64,000 bases of DNA from Arminella tubonensis (GTDB lineage: Bacteria > Pseudomonadota > Alphaproteobacteria > Rhizobiales > Rhizobiaceae). Of this stretch, positions 50,872-61,915 are shown piece after piece. How positions within the stretch are numbered: position 1 is the first letter of the stretch; the number at the start of each line of letters is the position of its first letter. Location of the stretch: positions 62,001 through 126,000 of the forward strand of contig NZ_PCDP01000001.1 of the NCBI RefSeq assembly GCF_003240585.1, in the 5' to 3' direction. Position numbers and translations under genes: made by a program. Below the pieces are notes generated by a model that was not told the DNA's origin, ran no database searches, and worked only from the letters and a program-made list of their open reading frames with translations.

Positions 50872-52029
50872 CTATTTGAGCCACGCGGCAATCCGTTCGA
50901 CAGCCTCTTCGATCTCGGCATTCGAGCCGGCGTAGGAGAAGCGCATGGCGTGGTGGTCTTCGATCGGATCGAAGTCCAGGCCGGGCGTCGCTGCGACGTT
51001 GATCTCGGCCAGCATCTTGCGGGCGAAAAGCATGCTGTCGTTGGTGAAGCGGCTGACATCCACATAGGCATAGAAGGCGCCGTCCATCGGCGAGGCTATG
51101 GAAAAACCGATCTCGGGAAGGCGGCGCGTCAGCAGGTCGCGGTTGCGGCGGTAGCTTTCCTTGTAGACGTCCAATTCGAGGCCCGCCGACAATGCAGCCT
51201 TCGCGGCAATCTGGGAGAGCTCGGGCGGGGAGATATAGAGGCTCTGTGCGACACGCTCGATGGGGCGCACCAGCCGTTCGGGCAACACCATCCAACCGAT
51301 TCGCCAGCCGGTCATGCAATAGTATTTCGAGAAGGAGTTGATGACGATCGCCTCGTCGGTGATCTCGAGCGCGCTGGTCTCCTCGCCGACGAAAGTCAGG
51401 CCATGATAGATTTCGTCGGAGATGAAGGCGATCGACTGGGCGGCGCAATAGTCGGCCAGTGCCTTCAGCCCTTCCCTGCCCGTCACCGTGCCGGTCGGAT
51501 TTGCGGGACTGGCCAGCAGGACACCCTTAAGGCGCTTTCCACTTGCTGCCTGTGCCGCCTCCAGGCTCTCAGGCGTCAGTGTGAAATGCGTTTCCGCCGT
51601 CACGGGCACCTCGATGACATCCAGGCCGAGGGCGGCGAGGATGTTGCGGTAGGCCGGATAGCCCGGGCGGGCGATTGCGACACAGTCACCCGGGTCGAAC
51701 AGCGCCAAGAATGCAAGGTTGAAACCCGCAGAGGAGCCTGTGGTGATCGCGATGCGCTGCGGGTCGATGGCAAGCCCGTGCCGTAGGCGATAGTGCTCGA
51801 CGATCGCCTGCCTGAGCGCCTGCGTGCCAAGCGCGTCGGTATAGCCGATGCGGCCGTGATCGAGCGCCTCTCTAGCGGCGACCAGCGCTGCCTTTGGCGT
51901 CGGGTGGGACGGCTGGCCGACGGCCATGGAGATGACGGCGTGCCCCGCCTGCCGCCTCTTCGTCGCCTCGGCCAGAACATCCATGGCGTGAAACGGCTCG
52001 ACTGCGCTGCGCTTTGATAAGGAAAACAA
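50872..52029 (-). CDS. PLP-dependent class I/II aminotransferase
   Basis: The protein has 385 aa with the aspartate-aminotransferase fold type I. Conserved parts include VGQPSHPTP, the ASPANPTGTV motif, the ISDEIYHGL strand and the PLP lysine in NSFSKYYCMTGWRIGW. The substrate is uncertain (aspartate, aromatic or other amino acid). It is divergent from the DsbA gene. It lies next to the repeat-rich region. Confidence 0.9.
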   Translation of the reverse strand: MFSLSKRSAVEPFHAMDVLAEATKRRQAGHAVISMAVGQPSHPTPKAALVAAREALDHGRIGYTDALGTQALRQAIVEHYRLRHGLAIDPQRIAITTGSSAGFNLAFLALFDPGDCVAIARPGYPAYRNILAALGLDVIEVPVTAETHFTLTPESLEAAQAASGKRLKGVLLASPANPTGTVTGREGLKALADYCAAQSIAFISDEIYHGLTFVGEETSALEITDEAIVINSFSKYYCMTGWRIGWMVLPERLVRPIERVAQSLYISPPELSQIAAKAALSAGLELDVYKESYRRNRDLLTRRLPEIGFSIASPMDGAFYAYVDVSRFTNDSMLFARKMLAEINVAATPGLDFDPIEDHHAMRFSYAGSNAEIEEAVERIAAWLK

Positions 52030-52241
52030 GATCGATATGTCCTCGAATGGAGTTGCGGTCAGACAATTGCCGCAATAATCCGCTGTTCACAATCCCGCGA
52101 TTGCTGCGTTGTCATGATATTTCCTGTTTCAGGAATGGCGGGCACACCGTAAATTGCCGCTTCGCGTCGGTGGATTTTAACCTTGCGATGGTATCCGGAA
52201 ACAAATAACGCTCCCGAATGAACAGATCACGAGGATTTTCC

Positions 52242-53009
52242 ATGGCCCTTTTTCCCAAGACCCTGATGGCCGTTTCCGCCGCTGCGGTCCTCGCCTCGCT
52301 GGCATTTTTCCAGCCAGCCGCCGCCCTCGACGACAATCAGAAGAAGGAGTTCGGCGACTTCATCAAACAATATCTGATGGAGCATCCGGAAGTTCTGCTG
52401 GACGCGCAGGCGGCGCTGGACAAGAAGCAGGAAGAGGCGCGGCTCACACAGGCCAACAAGGCGGTCGCCGAGAACAAGCAGACGATCTTCAACGCCAAAT
52501 ACGACGTTACCCTGGGTAATCCCAAGGGCGACGTGACTGTCGTCGAGTTCTTCGACTACAATTGCGGCTACTGCCGGCATGCGCTGAGCGACATGGATTC
52601 GCTGCTGCAGAAGGATAAGAACATCCGCTTCGTCCTGAAGGAGTTCCCGATCCTCGGCCCGGATTCGGTTGCCGCGTCCAAGGTGTCCGACGCTTTCCGC
52701 AAGCTTGCTCCCGAAAAATATGCCGACTTCCACCACAAGCTTCTAAGCAGCGACGGACGCGCCTCCGAGGACAGCGCCATCGAGGTGGCCACCTCGCTCG
52801 GCGTCAAGGAGGATGACATCCGCAAGGAGATGGCGGCGAGCCCGAACAGCGAATCGGTCAAGGAGACCTACCAGCTGGCAACCGATCTCAGCCTTACAGG
52901 CACTCCCTCCTACATCATCGGCAACGAGGCGATCTCCGGCGCGGTCGGCGTCGACGTCATTGCGCAGAAGGTGGACAACGTGCGCGCGTGTGGAAAGACC
53001 ACCTGCTAA
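52242..53009 (+). CDS. DsbA-family thiol:disulfide oxidoreductase
   Basis: The protein has 255 aa. ATG at 52242 follows GAGGA. A signal peptide ends near PAAA-LD. An N-terminal helical segment (about 32-85) precedes the thioredoxin fold with C108-G-Y-C111 and the cis-proline TGTPSY. This architecture matches the Com1/ScsC-like branch of DsbA proteins in the periplasm. The helical N-terminus may drive oligomerisation, as in ScsC. That is inference. Confidence 0.9.
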   Translation: MALFPKTLMAVSAAAVLASLAFFQPAAALDDNQKKEFGDFIKQYLMEHPEVLLDAQAALDKKQEEARLTQANKAVAENKQTIFNAKYDVTLGNPKGDVTVVEFFDYNCGYCRHALSDMDSLLQKDKNIRFVLKEFPILGPDSVAASKVSDAFRKLAPEKYADFHHKLLSSDGRASEDSAIEVATSLGVKEDDIRKEMAASPNSESVKETYQLATDLSLTGTPSYIIGNEAISGAVGVDVIAQKVDNVRACGKTTC

Positions 53010-53138
53010 ACCATTGCTCATTAAATCGCCGGATTCAGAGTGTTCTAACACTGTGGACAAGCGTGACCTATGTCCTAAGGGCTTTCCTCCAAGTCCTTGG
53101 GAGTCTATAGGTTGCGCTCTACTTTGACGGAACCTCTG

Positions 53139-53576
53139 ATGACGCCAACGATTTTCGTCCTGAACGGACCCAACCTGAATGCGCTCGGCAAGCGCGAGCC
53201 GGGTATCTATGGCGGCAAGACGCTTGGGGATATCGAGGCGGATTGTCGGTCGGTCGGAGAGACACTGGGCTTTACGATCGACTTCAGGCAGACCAACCAC
53301 GAAGGCGTCCTTGTCGACTGGCTGCACGAGGCCGACGAGCGCGCGGTGGGCGTGGCGATCAATCCCGGCGCTTATGGGCATACTTCAATCGCAATGCACG
53401 ATGCGATCCGGGCGATTTCCGTCCCGGTGGTGGAGGTTCACATCTCCAATATCCATGCGCGTGAGGAATTTCGACACAAGTCGATGATCGCTCCTGCTGC
53501 CAAGGGCATGATCTGCGGCTTCGGGCCTCACAGCTATATCCTGGCGCTGCACGCGCTGAAGAACATCACGCAATAA
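53139..53576 (+). CDS. aroQ: Type II 3-dehydroquinate dehydratase
   Basis: The protein has 145 aa and acts in the shikimate pathway. Motifs are NGPNLNALGKREPGIYG, NPGAYGHTSIAMHDAI and EVHISNIHAREEFRHKS. It is followed 23 bases later by accB, as in many alphaproteobacteria. A longer frame would add 14 residues. Confidence 0.97.
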   Translation: MTPTIFVLNGPNLNALGKREPGIYGGKTLGDIEADCRSVGETLGFTIDFRQTNHEGVLVDWLHEADERAVGVAINPGAYGHTSIAMHDAIRAISVPVVEVHISNIHAREEFRHKSMIAPAAKGMICGFGPHSYILALHALKNITQ

Positions 53577-53599
53577 CAAGAATTACAGGGCACAACTCC

Positions 53600-54061
53600 A
53601 TGGCTGATAAGAAATCGGGTATCGACCAGTCACTCATTCGCGATCTGGCGAACATCCTCAACGAGACCGACCTGACCGAGATCGAGGTCGAACAGGATGA
53701 TCTGCGCATCCGCGTCTCGCGCGCCGGTACGCCGCAATATGTCCAGGCGCCGATGATGAGCCATGCTCCGGCGGCCGCGCCGGCAAGTGCGGTGGCTGCG
53801 GCGCCAGCGGCTCCGGTTCGCAATCCTGATAACGTCGTCAGCGCTCCCATGGTCGGAACCGTCTATATGGCGTCCGCTCCCGGCACCCCGCCCTTCATCG
53901 AGGTCGGCAAGACGGTCAAGGAAGGCCAGACACTGCTGATCATCGAAGCCATGAAGACGATGAACCAGATTCCCGCCCCGCGCTCCGGCAAGGTCACCGA
54001 AATTCTCATCGAGGATGGCCGACCAGTTGAATACGGCGAAGCCCTCGTCGTCATCGAGTAG
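53600..54061 (+). CDS. accB: Acetyl-CoA carboxylase biotin carboxyl carrier protein
   Basis: The protein has 153 aa. An N-terminal domain (about 1-50) and an Ala/Pro-rich linker (about 51-78) precede the biotinyl domain with the AMKTMN motif, K119 being the biotin site. It hands carboxybiotin to the carboxyltransferase in fatty acid synthesis. accC follows directly. Confidence 0.98.
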   Translation: MADKKSGIDQSLIRDLANILNETDLTEIEVEQDDLRIRVSRAGTPQYVQAPMMSHAPAAAPASAVAAAPAAPVRNPDNVVSAPMVGTVYMASAPGTPPFIEVGKTVKEGQTLLIIEAMKTMNQIPAPRSGKVTEILIEDGRPVEYGEALVVIE

Positions 54062-54070
54062 GGCATGCCA

Positions 54071-55417
54071 ATGATTTCCAAGATACTCATAGCCAATCGC
54101 GGCGAGATCGCCCTTCGCGTGTTGCGCGCCTGCAAGGAGCTCGGCATTGCCTGCGTCGCCGTGCACTCGACAGCGGACGCCGATGCGATGCATGTCCGGC
54201 TCGCGGACGAGAGCGTCTGCATCGGGCCCCCGCCGGCCCGCGACAGCTATCTCAATATCCACCAGATCGTCGCTGCCTGCGAGATCACTGGCGCAGACGC
54301 CGTGCATCCAGGCTATGGCTTCCTGTCGGAAAACGCCAAGTTTGCAGACATTCTGGAAGCGCACGGCATCACCTTCATCGGCCCGACGGCCGAGCATATC
54401 CGCCTCATGGGCGACAAGATCACCGCCAAGCTGACGGCGGTCGAGCTTGGCATCCCGGTCGTTCCCGGCTCGGATGGCGAAGTGAAGACCGAGGCTGATG
54501 CGCTGAAGACGGCGGCCGAGATCGGTTATCCTGTGCTCATCAAGGCCACGGCCGGTGGCGGCGGGCGCGGCATGAAGGTTGCGACCTCTGCTGATGACCT
54601 TGTCGAAGCCTGGTCGACGGCCCGGACGGAAGCGGCAGCGGCTTTTGGCAACGAAGCCGTCTACATGGAAAAATACCTCAGCACCCCGCGCCACATCGAA
54701 GTCCAGGTCTTCGGCGACGGCGAAGGCAATGCAGTCCATCTCGGCGAACGCGACTGCTCTTTGCAGCGGCGACACCAGAAGGTCTGGGAAGAAGCCAATT
54801 CGCCTGCGCTCAACGTCGAACAGCGTATGAAGATCGGCCAGATCTGCGCCAATGCGATGAAGAAGCTGAAATATCGCGGCGCCGGCACGATCGAATTCCT
54901 CTACGAGAACGGCGAGTTCTATTTCATCGAAATGAACACCCGTCTGCAGGTTGAGCATCCAGTCACCGAAGCAATCACCGGCATCGACCTCGTTCACGAG
55001 CAGATCCGCGTTGCCTCCGGCGGCGGACTGTCTGTAACGCAGGACGAGGTCCATTTTCACGGCCATGCCATCGAATGCCGGATCAACGCCGAGGACGCGC
55101 GCACCTTCGTGCCCTCGCCCGGCACTATCACGCATTTCCATGCACCCGGCGGCCTTGGCGTCCGAATCGATTCCGGCGCCTATCAGGGCTACAAGATCCC
55201 GCCCTACTACGACAGCCTGATCGGCAAGCTGATCGTTCACGGGCGCACCCGGGTGGAATGCATGATGCGCCTGCGCCGCGCACTCGACGAATTCGTCGTC
55301 GATGGCATCAAGACCACATTGCCGCTGTTTCAGGATCTGGTTTCGAACCAGGATATCGCCAACGGCGACTATGATATCCATTGGCTGGAACAATATCTGG
55401 CCAAAACCTCAGTCTGA
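54071..55417 (+). CDS. accC: Acetyl-CoA carboxylase, biotin carboxylase subunit
   Basis: The protein has 448 aa. The start at 54071 ([20 protein letters not shown]) is preferred because TAGGG stands seven bases upstream. The ATG at 54065 lies too close to it. The ATP-grasp domain has the glycine-rich loop [12 protein letters not shown], and the catalytic region contains [14 protein letters not shown]. It forms the accBC operon with accB. Confidence 0.98.
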   Translation: MISKILIANRGEIALRVLRACKELGIACVAVHSTADADAMHVRLADESVCIGPPPARDSYLNIHQIVAACEITGADAVHPGYGFLSENAKFADILEAHGITFIGPTAEHIRLMGDKITAKLTAVELGIPVVPGSDGEVKTEADALKTAAEIGYPVLIKATAGGGGRGMKVATSADDLVEAWSTARTEAAAAFGNEAVYMEKYLSTPRHIEVQVFGDGEGNAVHLGERDCSLQRRHQKVWEEANSPALNVEQRMKIGQICANAMKKLKYRGAGTIEFLYENGEFYFIEMNTRLQVEHPVTEAITGIDLVHEQIRVASGGGLSVTQDEVHFHGHAIECRINAEDARTFVPSPGTITHFHAPGGLGVRIDSGAYQGYKIPPYYDSLIGKLIVHGRTRVECMMRLRRALDEFVVDGIKTTLPLFQDLVSNQDIANGDYDIHWLEQYLAKTSV

Positions 55418-55426
55418 GGATATCGC

Positions 55427-56041
55427 ATGGGAGGAACGCGCAGAAGGTCACCTGGTATTACGCCGGAAATCCTTTTGCGCGCCTATTCCATCGGGCTGTT
55501 TCCGATGGCGGAATCGGCCGACGATCCCGAGATTTTCTGGGTAGAGCCAGAGCTTCGCGGCGTCCTGCCGCTTGACACGTTTCACGTCTCCAAAAGTCTT
55601 GCCAAGACCGTACGGCGCAAACCGTTCGATATCCGTTTCGACTGGGATTTCGACAGTGTCATAGCGGCTTGTGCCGAGCATACCAGCGGTCGTCCGAGCA
55701 CCTGGATCAACCGGACCATCAGGACGCTCTATTCCGCGCTCCATAAGGTCGGGCATGCGCATTCTGTCGAAGCATGGGATGACGGCGAGTTGGTCGGCGG
55801 GCTATACGGTGTTTCGCTAGGCTCAGCGTTTTTCGGCGAGAGCATGTTTTCGCGTCGCACCGACGCTTCGAAGATCTGTCTCGTGCATCTGGTGGAGCGA
55901 TTGCAGGAAAAAGGCTTCACCCTGCTCGACACGCAATTCACCACCGAGCACCTTAAAAACTTCGGCGCCATCGATGTCCCCAAGGACGAGTATGCTCGGA
56001 TGCTAGCCAAGGCGATGGAATCGCCGAACCTTACGTTCTGA
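55427..56041 (+). CDS. aat: Leucyl/phenylalanyl-tRNA--protein transferase
   Basis: The protein has 204 aa and adds Leu or Phe to N-terminal Lys or Arg, marking proteins for ClpAP. Typical parts are [45 protein letters not shown] and [15 protein letters not shown]. It follows accC by nine bases. The gene end converges with the DUF2155 gene, 13 bases away. Confidence 0.96.
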   Translation: MGGTRRRSPGITPEILLRAYSIGLFPMAESADDPEIFWVEPELRGVLPLDTFHVSKSLAKTVRRKPFDIRFDWDFDSVIAACAEHTSGRPSTWINRTIRTLYSALHKVGHAHSVEAWDDGELVGGLYGVSLGSAFFGESMFSRRTDASKICLVHLVERLQEKGFTLLDTQFTTEHLKNFGAIDVPKDEYARMLAKAMESPNLTF

Positions 56042-56054
56042 AGAGCCTTTGGAG

Positions 56055-56495
56055 TCAGTTTGTCTTCGGTGCGCCTGGCGCTGGTACGTCGGACTTCTGC
56101 TTGCACTCTTTCAGCCAGACGTCATAGATCGGATGCTCGACGGCGTTGAGGCCGGGGCTGGCGGCAAACATCCAGCCGGTAAAGATGCGGCGGATGCGTC
56201 GATCGAGGGTGATCTCGTCGACCTCGACGAAGCCATCGACCTTCTGCTGCTCGGTATCGTCGCGCGAATAGCAGGCCTTCGGCGTCACCTGCAGAGCGCC
56301 GAACTGGACCGTCTCGTTGAGATAGACATCGAACGTGGTGATACGACCGGTGATCTTGTCGAGACCGGAAAAGACGGCAACCGGATTGGCAATGCGTGCA
56401 GCCTCGGCATTGGGCGCCAAAAACGCACTGAGGCCGGTGGCGAGTATCAACCCTGCTGTCGCACGCAAAGAAGCGCTCCGCGTGAAAAACGTCAT
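56055..56495 (-). CDS. Exported DUF2155 protein
   Basis: The protein has 146 aa. The start at 56495 (MTFFTRSASLRATAG) gives a signal peptide ending near NAEA-AR. The core IANPVAVFSGLDKITGRITTFDVYLNETVQ and the motif SRDDTEQQKVDGFVEVDE match DUF2155, found in most alphaproteobacteria. A frame from 56624 would overlap the NDUFA12 gene and adds non-conserved residues. The function is unknown. Confidence 0.88.
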   Translation of the reverse strand: MTFFTRSASLRATAGLILATGLSAFLAPNAEAARIANPVAVFSGLDKITGRITTFDVYLNETVQFGALQVTPKACYSRDDTEQQKVDGFVEVDEITLDRRIRRIFTGWMFAASPGLNAVEHPIYDVWLKECKQKSDVPAPGAPKTN

Positions 56496-56605
56496 ATCCG
56501 CCAGTCTCCAGCGTGGTGTCGGTCGCGATGCCACGGCGTTTTCGCCGCCGGCATCCTCAGCGCGTAAACGCAAATTGTGGCCAAAGGGCGGGTCAGCTGA
56601 CCCGC

Positions 56606-57004
56606 TCAGCCACCTGGCGTCCAAGCGTCATAATCGCCCGTCACGCGGGGACGCTCGCCAGCAACGGCCAGAGAGCCGGGCGGACGATAGGCCTGCGGCG
56701 AACCAGTCGGATTAGGACGGTGCCCGACCTGCCAATCCTTGGCGACATAGTCCTCCTTGGACGGAGGGACGTCCGTGCGGTGGTGCATCCAGCCATGCCA
56801 GCCAGGCGGGATGGCCGAAGCCTCGGCGTAGCCCTTGTAGATCACCCAGCGCTTCTGAAGACCGTAGGACGACATGCCACCTTCGTAGTAGACATTGCCC
56901 AATTCGTCTTCGCCGACACGCTTGCCGAAGCGCCAGGTATAAAAGCGCGTGCCCATGGTCTGGCCGTTCCACCAGGTAAACATCAGCAAAAGGAGATTCT
57001 TCAT
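56606..57004 (-). CDS. NDUFA12-type complex I accessory subunit
   Basis: The protein has 132 aa and belongs to the NADH:ubiquinone oxidoreductase 17.2-kDa (NDUFA12/B17.2) family. Signature segments are TWWNGQTMGTRFYTWRFGK, GNVYYEG and GLQKRWVIYKGYAEASAIPPGWHGWMHH. In alphaproteobacteria it is a supernumerary subunit encoded away from the nuo operon. It is probably co-transcribed with DUF2155. Confidence 0.95.
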   Translation of the reverse strand: MKNLLLLMFTWWNGQTMGTRFYTWRFGKRVGEDELGNVYYEGGMSSYGLQKRWVIYKGYAEASAIPPGWHGWMHHRTDVPPSKEDYVAKDWQVGHRPNPTGSPQAYRPPGSLAVAGERPRVTGDYDAWTPGG

Positions 57005-57113
57005 GTCATTTCCTTGGTACTCGGCTTTGGGAGCTCAAGCGGGACCAGAATTCGATCCCTCGCTTATGCCGCCTGACAGCTTTCTTGTCCAGTGATTCCC
57101 ATTGCAGGAAGGC

Positions 57114-57581
57114 TCATTTCAAGGCCATCTTGAAGCCGAGATGGCTCGGTTTGAAACCCAGTCTCTCATAGAAACGGTGGGCATCCTTGCGTGCTGCGTT
57201 CGAGGTGAGTTGCACAAGCCTGACGTCGCGACGCTTTGCCTCAGCGATGCAGAATTCGATCATCGAGGCACCGATACCCTGCCCGCGCATATCGCTTCGG
57301 GTCTGCACGGCCTCGATGATCATCGAGGATGAGCCGCGTCCGGTCAACGAGGTCGTGCTCATCGTCTGGAAGGTACCGACGATCTCGCCCTCGCGTTCGG
57401 CAACGTGAAGCGTCTGATCAGGAGACGTTTCTATGGCTCTGAAGGCTCGCAGGTATTCGGGATATGCCTCCGGAGCCGTGGTGTCGCCATGTCCACCAAC
57501 CATGTCTGCCGCGAAAAGCGCGATAAGCGCCGGAAGGTCGTCCTCGCGCGCCTCGCGGATCAGGATAGGCACACCGTTCAT
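57114..57581 (-). CDS. GNAT-family N-acetyltransferase
   Basis: The protein has 155 aa. The start at 57581 (MNGVPILIREAREDDLP) is preferred; the preceding in-frame residues overlap another gene. The acetyl-CoA pyrophosphate-binding loop RSDMRGQGIGASM is present, followed by FYERLGFKPS. The substrate is unknown. It is downstream of another GNAT gene. Confidence 0.85.
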   Translation of the reverse strand: MNGVPILIREAREDDLPALIALFAADMVGGHGDTTAPEAYPEYLRAFRAIETSPDQTLHVAEREGEIVGTFQTMSTTSLTGRGSSSMIIEAVQTRSDMRGQGIGASMIEFCIAEAKRRDVRLVQLTSNAARKDAHRFYERLGFKPSHLGFKMALK

Positions 57582-57600
57582 CTTGCCGCCCCTAAGACAC

Positions 57601-58104
57601 TCAATGTTGCGCCAATGACTTTTCGAAGACCAATGTCGGCATGCCTGATTGTTTCGGCCCGGCATTTTCGTTTCGGCCAACCTGGTCGAAGCCGAGCCCT
57701 TCGTAGAAGGCGATAGCGGCCGCATTTTCCGGCTCGACCTCGACCCGCATCAATTCAGCGTCGGGAAAGCAGGTTTCCAACTCAGCAAACAGATCGCGGC
57801 CGATGCCCTGGCGCTGGAGCGACGGGCGCACATAGAGCATATGGAGCAACGCCGTCTTGGCCATCTCGGTGGACATCGTGGCGTAGCCCATGCCGCCGAT
57901 CTCCTTGCCGCTGTCGGCGACGACGAACTCTGAATGCTTCTTCTCCAACCGTGTCTTCAGCGTAGCGACGGAGTGCCAGGAGGCGTGGATTTCATCGACC
58001 TTGGCCGCCCCATATAGGCTGTCATAGGTCGCATGCCACGTCTCTCCCAGCAGTGCGCGAACCTTGTCCAGATCGCGCTCGCCGGCTGTGCGGACGAAAT
58101 ACAT
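57601..58104 (-). CDS. GNAT-family N-acetyltransferase
   Basis: The protein has 167 aa. The acetyl-CoA loop RPSLQRQGIGRDLF and the C-terminal FYEGLGFDQVGRNEN are typical. Its start lies three bases after the gatB stop, so it is probably co-transcribed with gatB. The acetyl acceptor is unknown. Confidence 0.87.
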   Translation of the reverse strand: MYFVRTAGERDLDKVRALLGETWHATYDSLYGAAKVDEIHASWHSVATLKTRLEKKHSEFVVADSGKEIGGMGYATMSTEMAKTALLHMLYVRPSLQRQGIGRDLFAELETCFPDAELMRVEVEPENAAAIAFYEGLGFDQVGRNENAGPKQSGMPTLVFEKSLAQH

Positions 58105-58107
58105 CGG

Positions 58108-59610
58108 CTATTCCTCGATGCCGAGCTTGGCCTTCACCAGCGCCTGCACGGCCTGCGGGTTGGCCTTGCCGCCGGTCGACTTCATGACCTGACCAACAAA
58201 CCAGCCGGCAAGCGTCGGCTTGGCCAGGACCTTGGCGACCTGGTCCGGGTTCGCGGCAATGATTTCGTCGACCGCTTTTTCGATGGCGCCCGTGTCGGTT
58301 ACCTGCTTCATGCCGCGGCTTTCGACGATCTCTGCCGGGTCGCCGCCCTCAGTAAGCACGATCTCGAACACGTCCTTGGCGATTTTGCCGGAGATGGTTT
58401 CGTCCTTGATGAGATCGATGATCGCGCCGAGCTGATTTGGCGAAACCGGAGTCTCCTCAATGCCTTTGCCGGTTCTGTTCAGAGACCCGAGCAGGTCGTT
58501 GATGACCCAGTTGGCGGCCAGCTTGCCGTCACGACCGGCGGCGACTGCCTCGAAATAGTCGGCGATAGCCTTTTCCGAAACCAGCACTGACGCATCATAG
58601 ATCGACAGGCCCATATCACGGACGAAGCGTTCCTTCTTGTCGTCAGGAAGTTCCGGCAGTTCGCCCTTCAGCGCCTCGATGAAGGCATCGTCGAACTCGA
58701 GCGGCAGCAGGTCCGGATCGGGAAAATAGCGGTAGTCATGCGCATCTTCCTTGGAGCGCATCGACCGCGTTTCGCCCTTGTTGGGGTCGAACAGCCGGGT
58801 CTCTTGGTCGATCGAGCCGCCGTCCTCGAGGATGCCGATCTGGCGGCGTGCCTCGTATTCGATAGCCTGGCCGATGAAGCGGATGGAATTGACGTTCTTG
58901 ATTTCGCAGCGCGTCCCGAACTCGCCGCCGGGACGACGGACGGAAACGTTGACGTCGGCGCGCATCGAGCCCTCGTCCATATTGCCGTCGCAGGTTCCAA
59001 GGTAGCGCACGATCGAGCGCAGCTTCGTCATGTAGGCTTTTGCCTCGTCGGAAGACCGCATGTCCGGCTTGGAGACTATTTCCATCAGCGCGACGCCAGA
59101 ACGATTGAGGTCGACATAGGACATGGTCGCATGCTGGTCGTGCATCGACTTGCCGGCGTCCTGCTCAAGATGCAGGCGCTCGATGCCGATTTCGACGTCC
59201 TCGAACTGGCCCTGGCGATCCGGGCCGATCGAAATCACGATCTTGCCTTCGCCGACGATCGGGTCCTTGAACTGCGATATCTGATAGCCCTGCGGCAGGT
59301 CGGGATAGAAATAATTCTTGCGGTCGAACAGCGAGCGCTTGTTGATCTGCGCCTTCAGCCCGAGGCCGGTGCGCACCGCCTGCTTGATGCATTCCTCGTT
59401 GATCACGGGCAGCATGCCCGGCATCGCCGCGTCGACCAGGGACACGTTGGAATTGGCCGGCTTGCCGAACTCCGTCGATGCGCCAGAAAAGAGCTTTGAT
59501 TTGGAGAGCACCTGCGCGTGGACTTCCATGCCGACGACGATTTCCCAGTCGCCGGTGGCGCCGGGAATGAAGCGTTTCGGATCTGGCGTGCGGACGTCGA
59601 CAAGGGTCAT
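58108..59610 (-). CDS. gatB: Asp/Glu-tRNA amidotransferase subunit B
   Basis: The protein has 500 aa. It contains the kinase-like core with [38 protein letters not shown] and the helical tail for tRNA binding (about 350-500). It activates and amidates Asp- or Glu-tRNA with GatA and GatC. An unusual point is that gatB is separated from gatA by a GNAT gene. Confidence 0.98.
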   Translation of the reverse strand: MTLVDVRTPDPKRFIPGATGDWEIVVGMEVHAQVLSKSKLFSGASTEFGKPANSNVSLVDAAMPGMLPVINEECIKQAVRTGLGLKAQINKRSLFDRKNYFYPDLPQGYQISQFKDPIVGEGKIVISIGPDRQGQFEDVEIGIERLHLEQDAGKSMHDQHATMSYVDLNRSGVALMEIVSKPDMRSSDEAKAYMTKLRSIVRYLGTCDGNMDEGSMRADVNVSVRRPGGEFGTRCEIKNVNSIRFIGQAIEYEARRQIGILEDGGSIDQETRLFDPNKGETRSMRSKEDAHDYRYFPDPDLLPLEFDDAFIEALKGELPELPDDKKERFVRDMGLSIYDASVLVSEKAIADYFEAVAAGRDGKLAANWVINDLLGSLNRTGKGIEETPVSPNQLGAIIDLIKDETISGKIAKDVFEIVLTEGGDPAEIVESRGMKQVTDTGAIEKAVDEIIAANPDQVAKVLAKPTLAGWFVGQVMKSTGGKANPQAVQALVKAKLGIEE

Positions 59611-59688
59611 GGGATGCTCTTGAAATGCTGTTCTTGTGCTGTTGTGAGGTAAAGGAAATGGCTGGCCGGTGCAAGGCTTTCGGGCCGG

Positions 59689-60198
59689 CTATATGCCCGG
59701 TCCGTAGGTGCCGTCGGTCACATCGACGAGCATCTTGGACAGACCGACGGTCGGCAGGTCGCGGTCGAGCTTCGGTGAATAGACGACCGAAAGCCAGTGG
59801 ATCGCATAGCCATGCGCCTTGAAGAAGCCGATCGCCTCGGCATTGCCGGAGTGGGTCTGCAGCGCGACCTTGTCGAAGCCCTGATCGGCGATATCCTTCT
59901 CGATCTGCGCCAGCAGCGCCGAGCCAAGTCCCTGCCGCAGGTTAGCCGGATCGATCCAGAAATCGGAAATGGTCTCGTCCAGCCCCTCACGCGCGGCCCA
60001 GCCGGCCACCATGCCGTTTCTCTCGACGACTGATATCGTCAACCAGCTATCCCTGACAAAATTCGAAAATGCATCGCGGGCGCTGTCCAGCATCGCATCG
60101 GTATTGCCGATTGGCGCCATTGCCTTCTGCCAGGCACGCAAGCCAATAGCCGTCAGTATATCTGTTTCGCCTTCACGCGCATTGCGGACATGGATCAT
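59689..60198 (-). CDS. GNAT-family N-acetyltransferase
   Basis: The protein has 169 aa. The acetyl-CoA loop reads DPANLRQGLGSALL, and the pattern of a short N-terminal strand, core and FFKAHGYAIH end fits GNAT. It sits alone between gatA (141 bases) and gatB (78 bases). The substrate is unknown. Confidence 0.83.
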   Translation of the reverse strand: MIHVRNAREGETDILTAIGLRAWQKAMAPIGNTDAMLDSARDAFSNFVRDSWLTISVVERNGMVAGWAAREGLDETISDFWIDPANLRQGLGSALLAQIEKDIADQGFDKVALQTHSGNAEAIGFFKAHGYAIHWLSVVYSPKLDRDLPTVGLSKMLVDVTDGTYGPGI

Positions 60199-60339
60199 AG
60201 GGGCCCCAGGCTTTCCGGGGCAAGTAAAACACCGTGGAACCGCTTTTTCCAGATGCCGAAGGGATTTGAAGCGTTCCCTGCGGGGTTATCGGCACCTTTA
60301 TTGCTGCAATGCACCGCTACATTTCACTGCAAGCTTAGT

Positions 60340-61821
60340 TCACCACCACTTAGCAGGCGAAAATTTGCCGGCCGCCTGTTCGATGACATGCGCGGTCTTG
60401 AACAAGGTTTCCTCGTCGAACGGCTTGCCGATGAGCTGCAGGCCGAGCGGCAGGCCCTTCTTGTCGAGACCGGCAGGGACGGCGATACCCGGGAGGCCGG
60501 CCATGTTGACCGTGACGGTGAAGATATCGTTCAGGTACATTTTGACGGGATCTGCCGCGAGGTCTTCGTCGGCGACGCCGAAGGCGGAGGACGGGGTGGC
60601 CGGGGTCAATATGGCGTCGACGCCTGCATGAAAGGCGAGCTCGAAGTCGCGCTTGATCAGGGTACGTACTTTCTGGGCCTGCAGATAATAGGCGTCGTAG
60701 TAGCCGGCCGAGAGCACATAGGTGCCGATCATGATGCGGCGCTTCACCTCGGTCCCGAAGCCGGCAGCGCGGGTCTTCTCATACATGTCGGCAATGTCCT
60801 TGCCGTCGACGCGCAGGCCGTAGCGCACGCCGTCGTAGCGAGCGAGGTTCGAAGACGCCTCAGCGGGGGCGACGATGTAGTAGGCCGGAAGCGCGTACCT
60901 GGTGTGAGGAAGCGAGATATTGACGATCTCGGCGCCAGCGTCCTTCAGCCAGGCGATGCCCTGCTGCCAGAGCTTCTCGATCTCTTCCGGCATGCCGTCG
61001 ACACGGTATTCGTTCGGAATACCGATCTTCATGCCCTTGAGCGACTGGCCGAGCGAAGCTTCATAATGGGGGACAGGCAAGTCGACCGAGGTCGTGTCCT
61101 TGGCGTCGACACTTGCCATCGACTTCAGGAGGATGGCGGCATCGCGAACGTCGCGGGCGATCGGGCCTGCCTGGTCAAGCGAGGAGGCAAACGCGACCAC
61201 GCCCCAGCGCGAGCAGCGGCCATAGGTCGGCTTGATGCCGACCGTACCGGTAAAGGCTGCCGGCTGGCGGATCGAGCCGCCGGTATCCGTTGCGGTAGCG
61301 CCGGCGCAGAGATGCGCGGCAACGGCTGCGGCCGAGCCCCCGGAAGAACCACCCGGCACGAGCTGCTGGTTGGAACCCGTGGCGCGCCAGGGGTTGATCA
61401 CCGGCCCATAATGCGAGGTCTCGTTGGAGGAGCCCATGGCGAACTCGTCCATGTTGAGCTTGCCGAGCATGACGGCGCCGTCGTTCCAGAGGTTCTGGGT
61501 GACCGTGGATTCGTAGCGCGGCTCAAAGCCGTCGAGGATGTGGCTGCAGGCCTGGGTGTGGACGCCTTCGGTGCCGAAAAGGTCCTTGATGCCAAGCGGG
61601 ATGCCCTCGAGCGCACCGGCGTTTCCGGCAGCGATGCGCGCATCGGACGCCTTGGCCATGTCGAGGGCCTTGTCTGACGTTACCTTGATATAGGCATTGA
61701 GCGCACCATTGGCTGCTTCGATCGCAGAGAGGTAGGCCGCCGTCAGATCGGTCGCGGTGATCTCCTTGGCGCGCAGCTTGTCGCGAGCTTCGGCAATGGT
61801 CAGGCTGGTGAGTTCGCTCAT
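60340..61821 (-). CDS. gatA: Asp/Glu-tRNA amidotransferase subunit A
   Basis: The protein has 493 aa and is an amidase-signature enzyme that supplies ammonia from glutamine. The Ser-cisSer-Lys triad region includes [10 protein letters not shown] (lysine) and [17 protein letters not shown] (serines). With GatB and GatC it makes Gln-tRNA or Asn-tRNA. The start at 61821 is [16 protein letters not shown]. It follows gatC after 94 bases. Confidence 0.98.
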   Translation of the reverse strand: MSELTSLTIAEARDKLRAKEITATDLTAAYLSAIEAANGALNAYIKVTSDKALDMAKASDARIAAGNAGALEGIPLGIKDLFGTEGVHTQACSHILDGFEPRYESTVTQNLWNDGAVMLGKLNMDEFAMGSSNETSHYGPVINPWRATGSNQQLVPGGSSGGSAAAVAAHLCAGATATDTGGSIRQPAAFTGTVGIKPTYGRCSRWGVVAFASSLDQAGPIARDVRDAAILLKSMASVDAKDTTSVDLPVPHYEASLGQSLKGMKIGIPNEYRVDGMPEEIEKLWQQGIAWLKDAGAEIVNISLPHTRYALPAYYIVAPAEASSNLARYDGVRYGLRVDGKDIADMYEKTRAAGFGTEVKRRIMIGTYVLSAGYYDAYYLQAQKVRTLIKRDFELAFHAGVDAILTPATPSSAFGVADEDLAADPVKMYLNDIFTVTVNMAGLPGIAVPAGLDKKGLPLGLQLIGKPFDEETLFKTAHVIEQAAGKFSPAKWW

Positions 61822-61915
61822 CTTATCTGTTCACTTCACGTCTGAAAGGGCTGCACGCAAGGAGTGGGGTCGTTGGGGGCGTGTCGGCGAATGCGCCGAC
61901 CCGGCCTGGCGACGC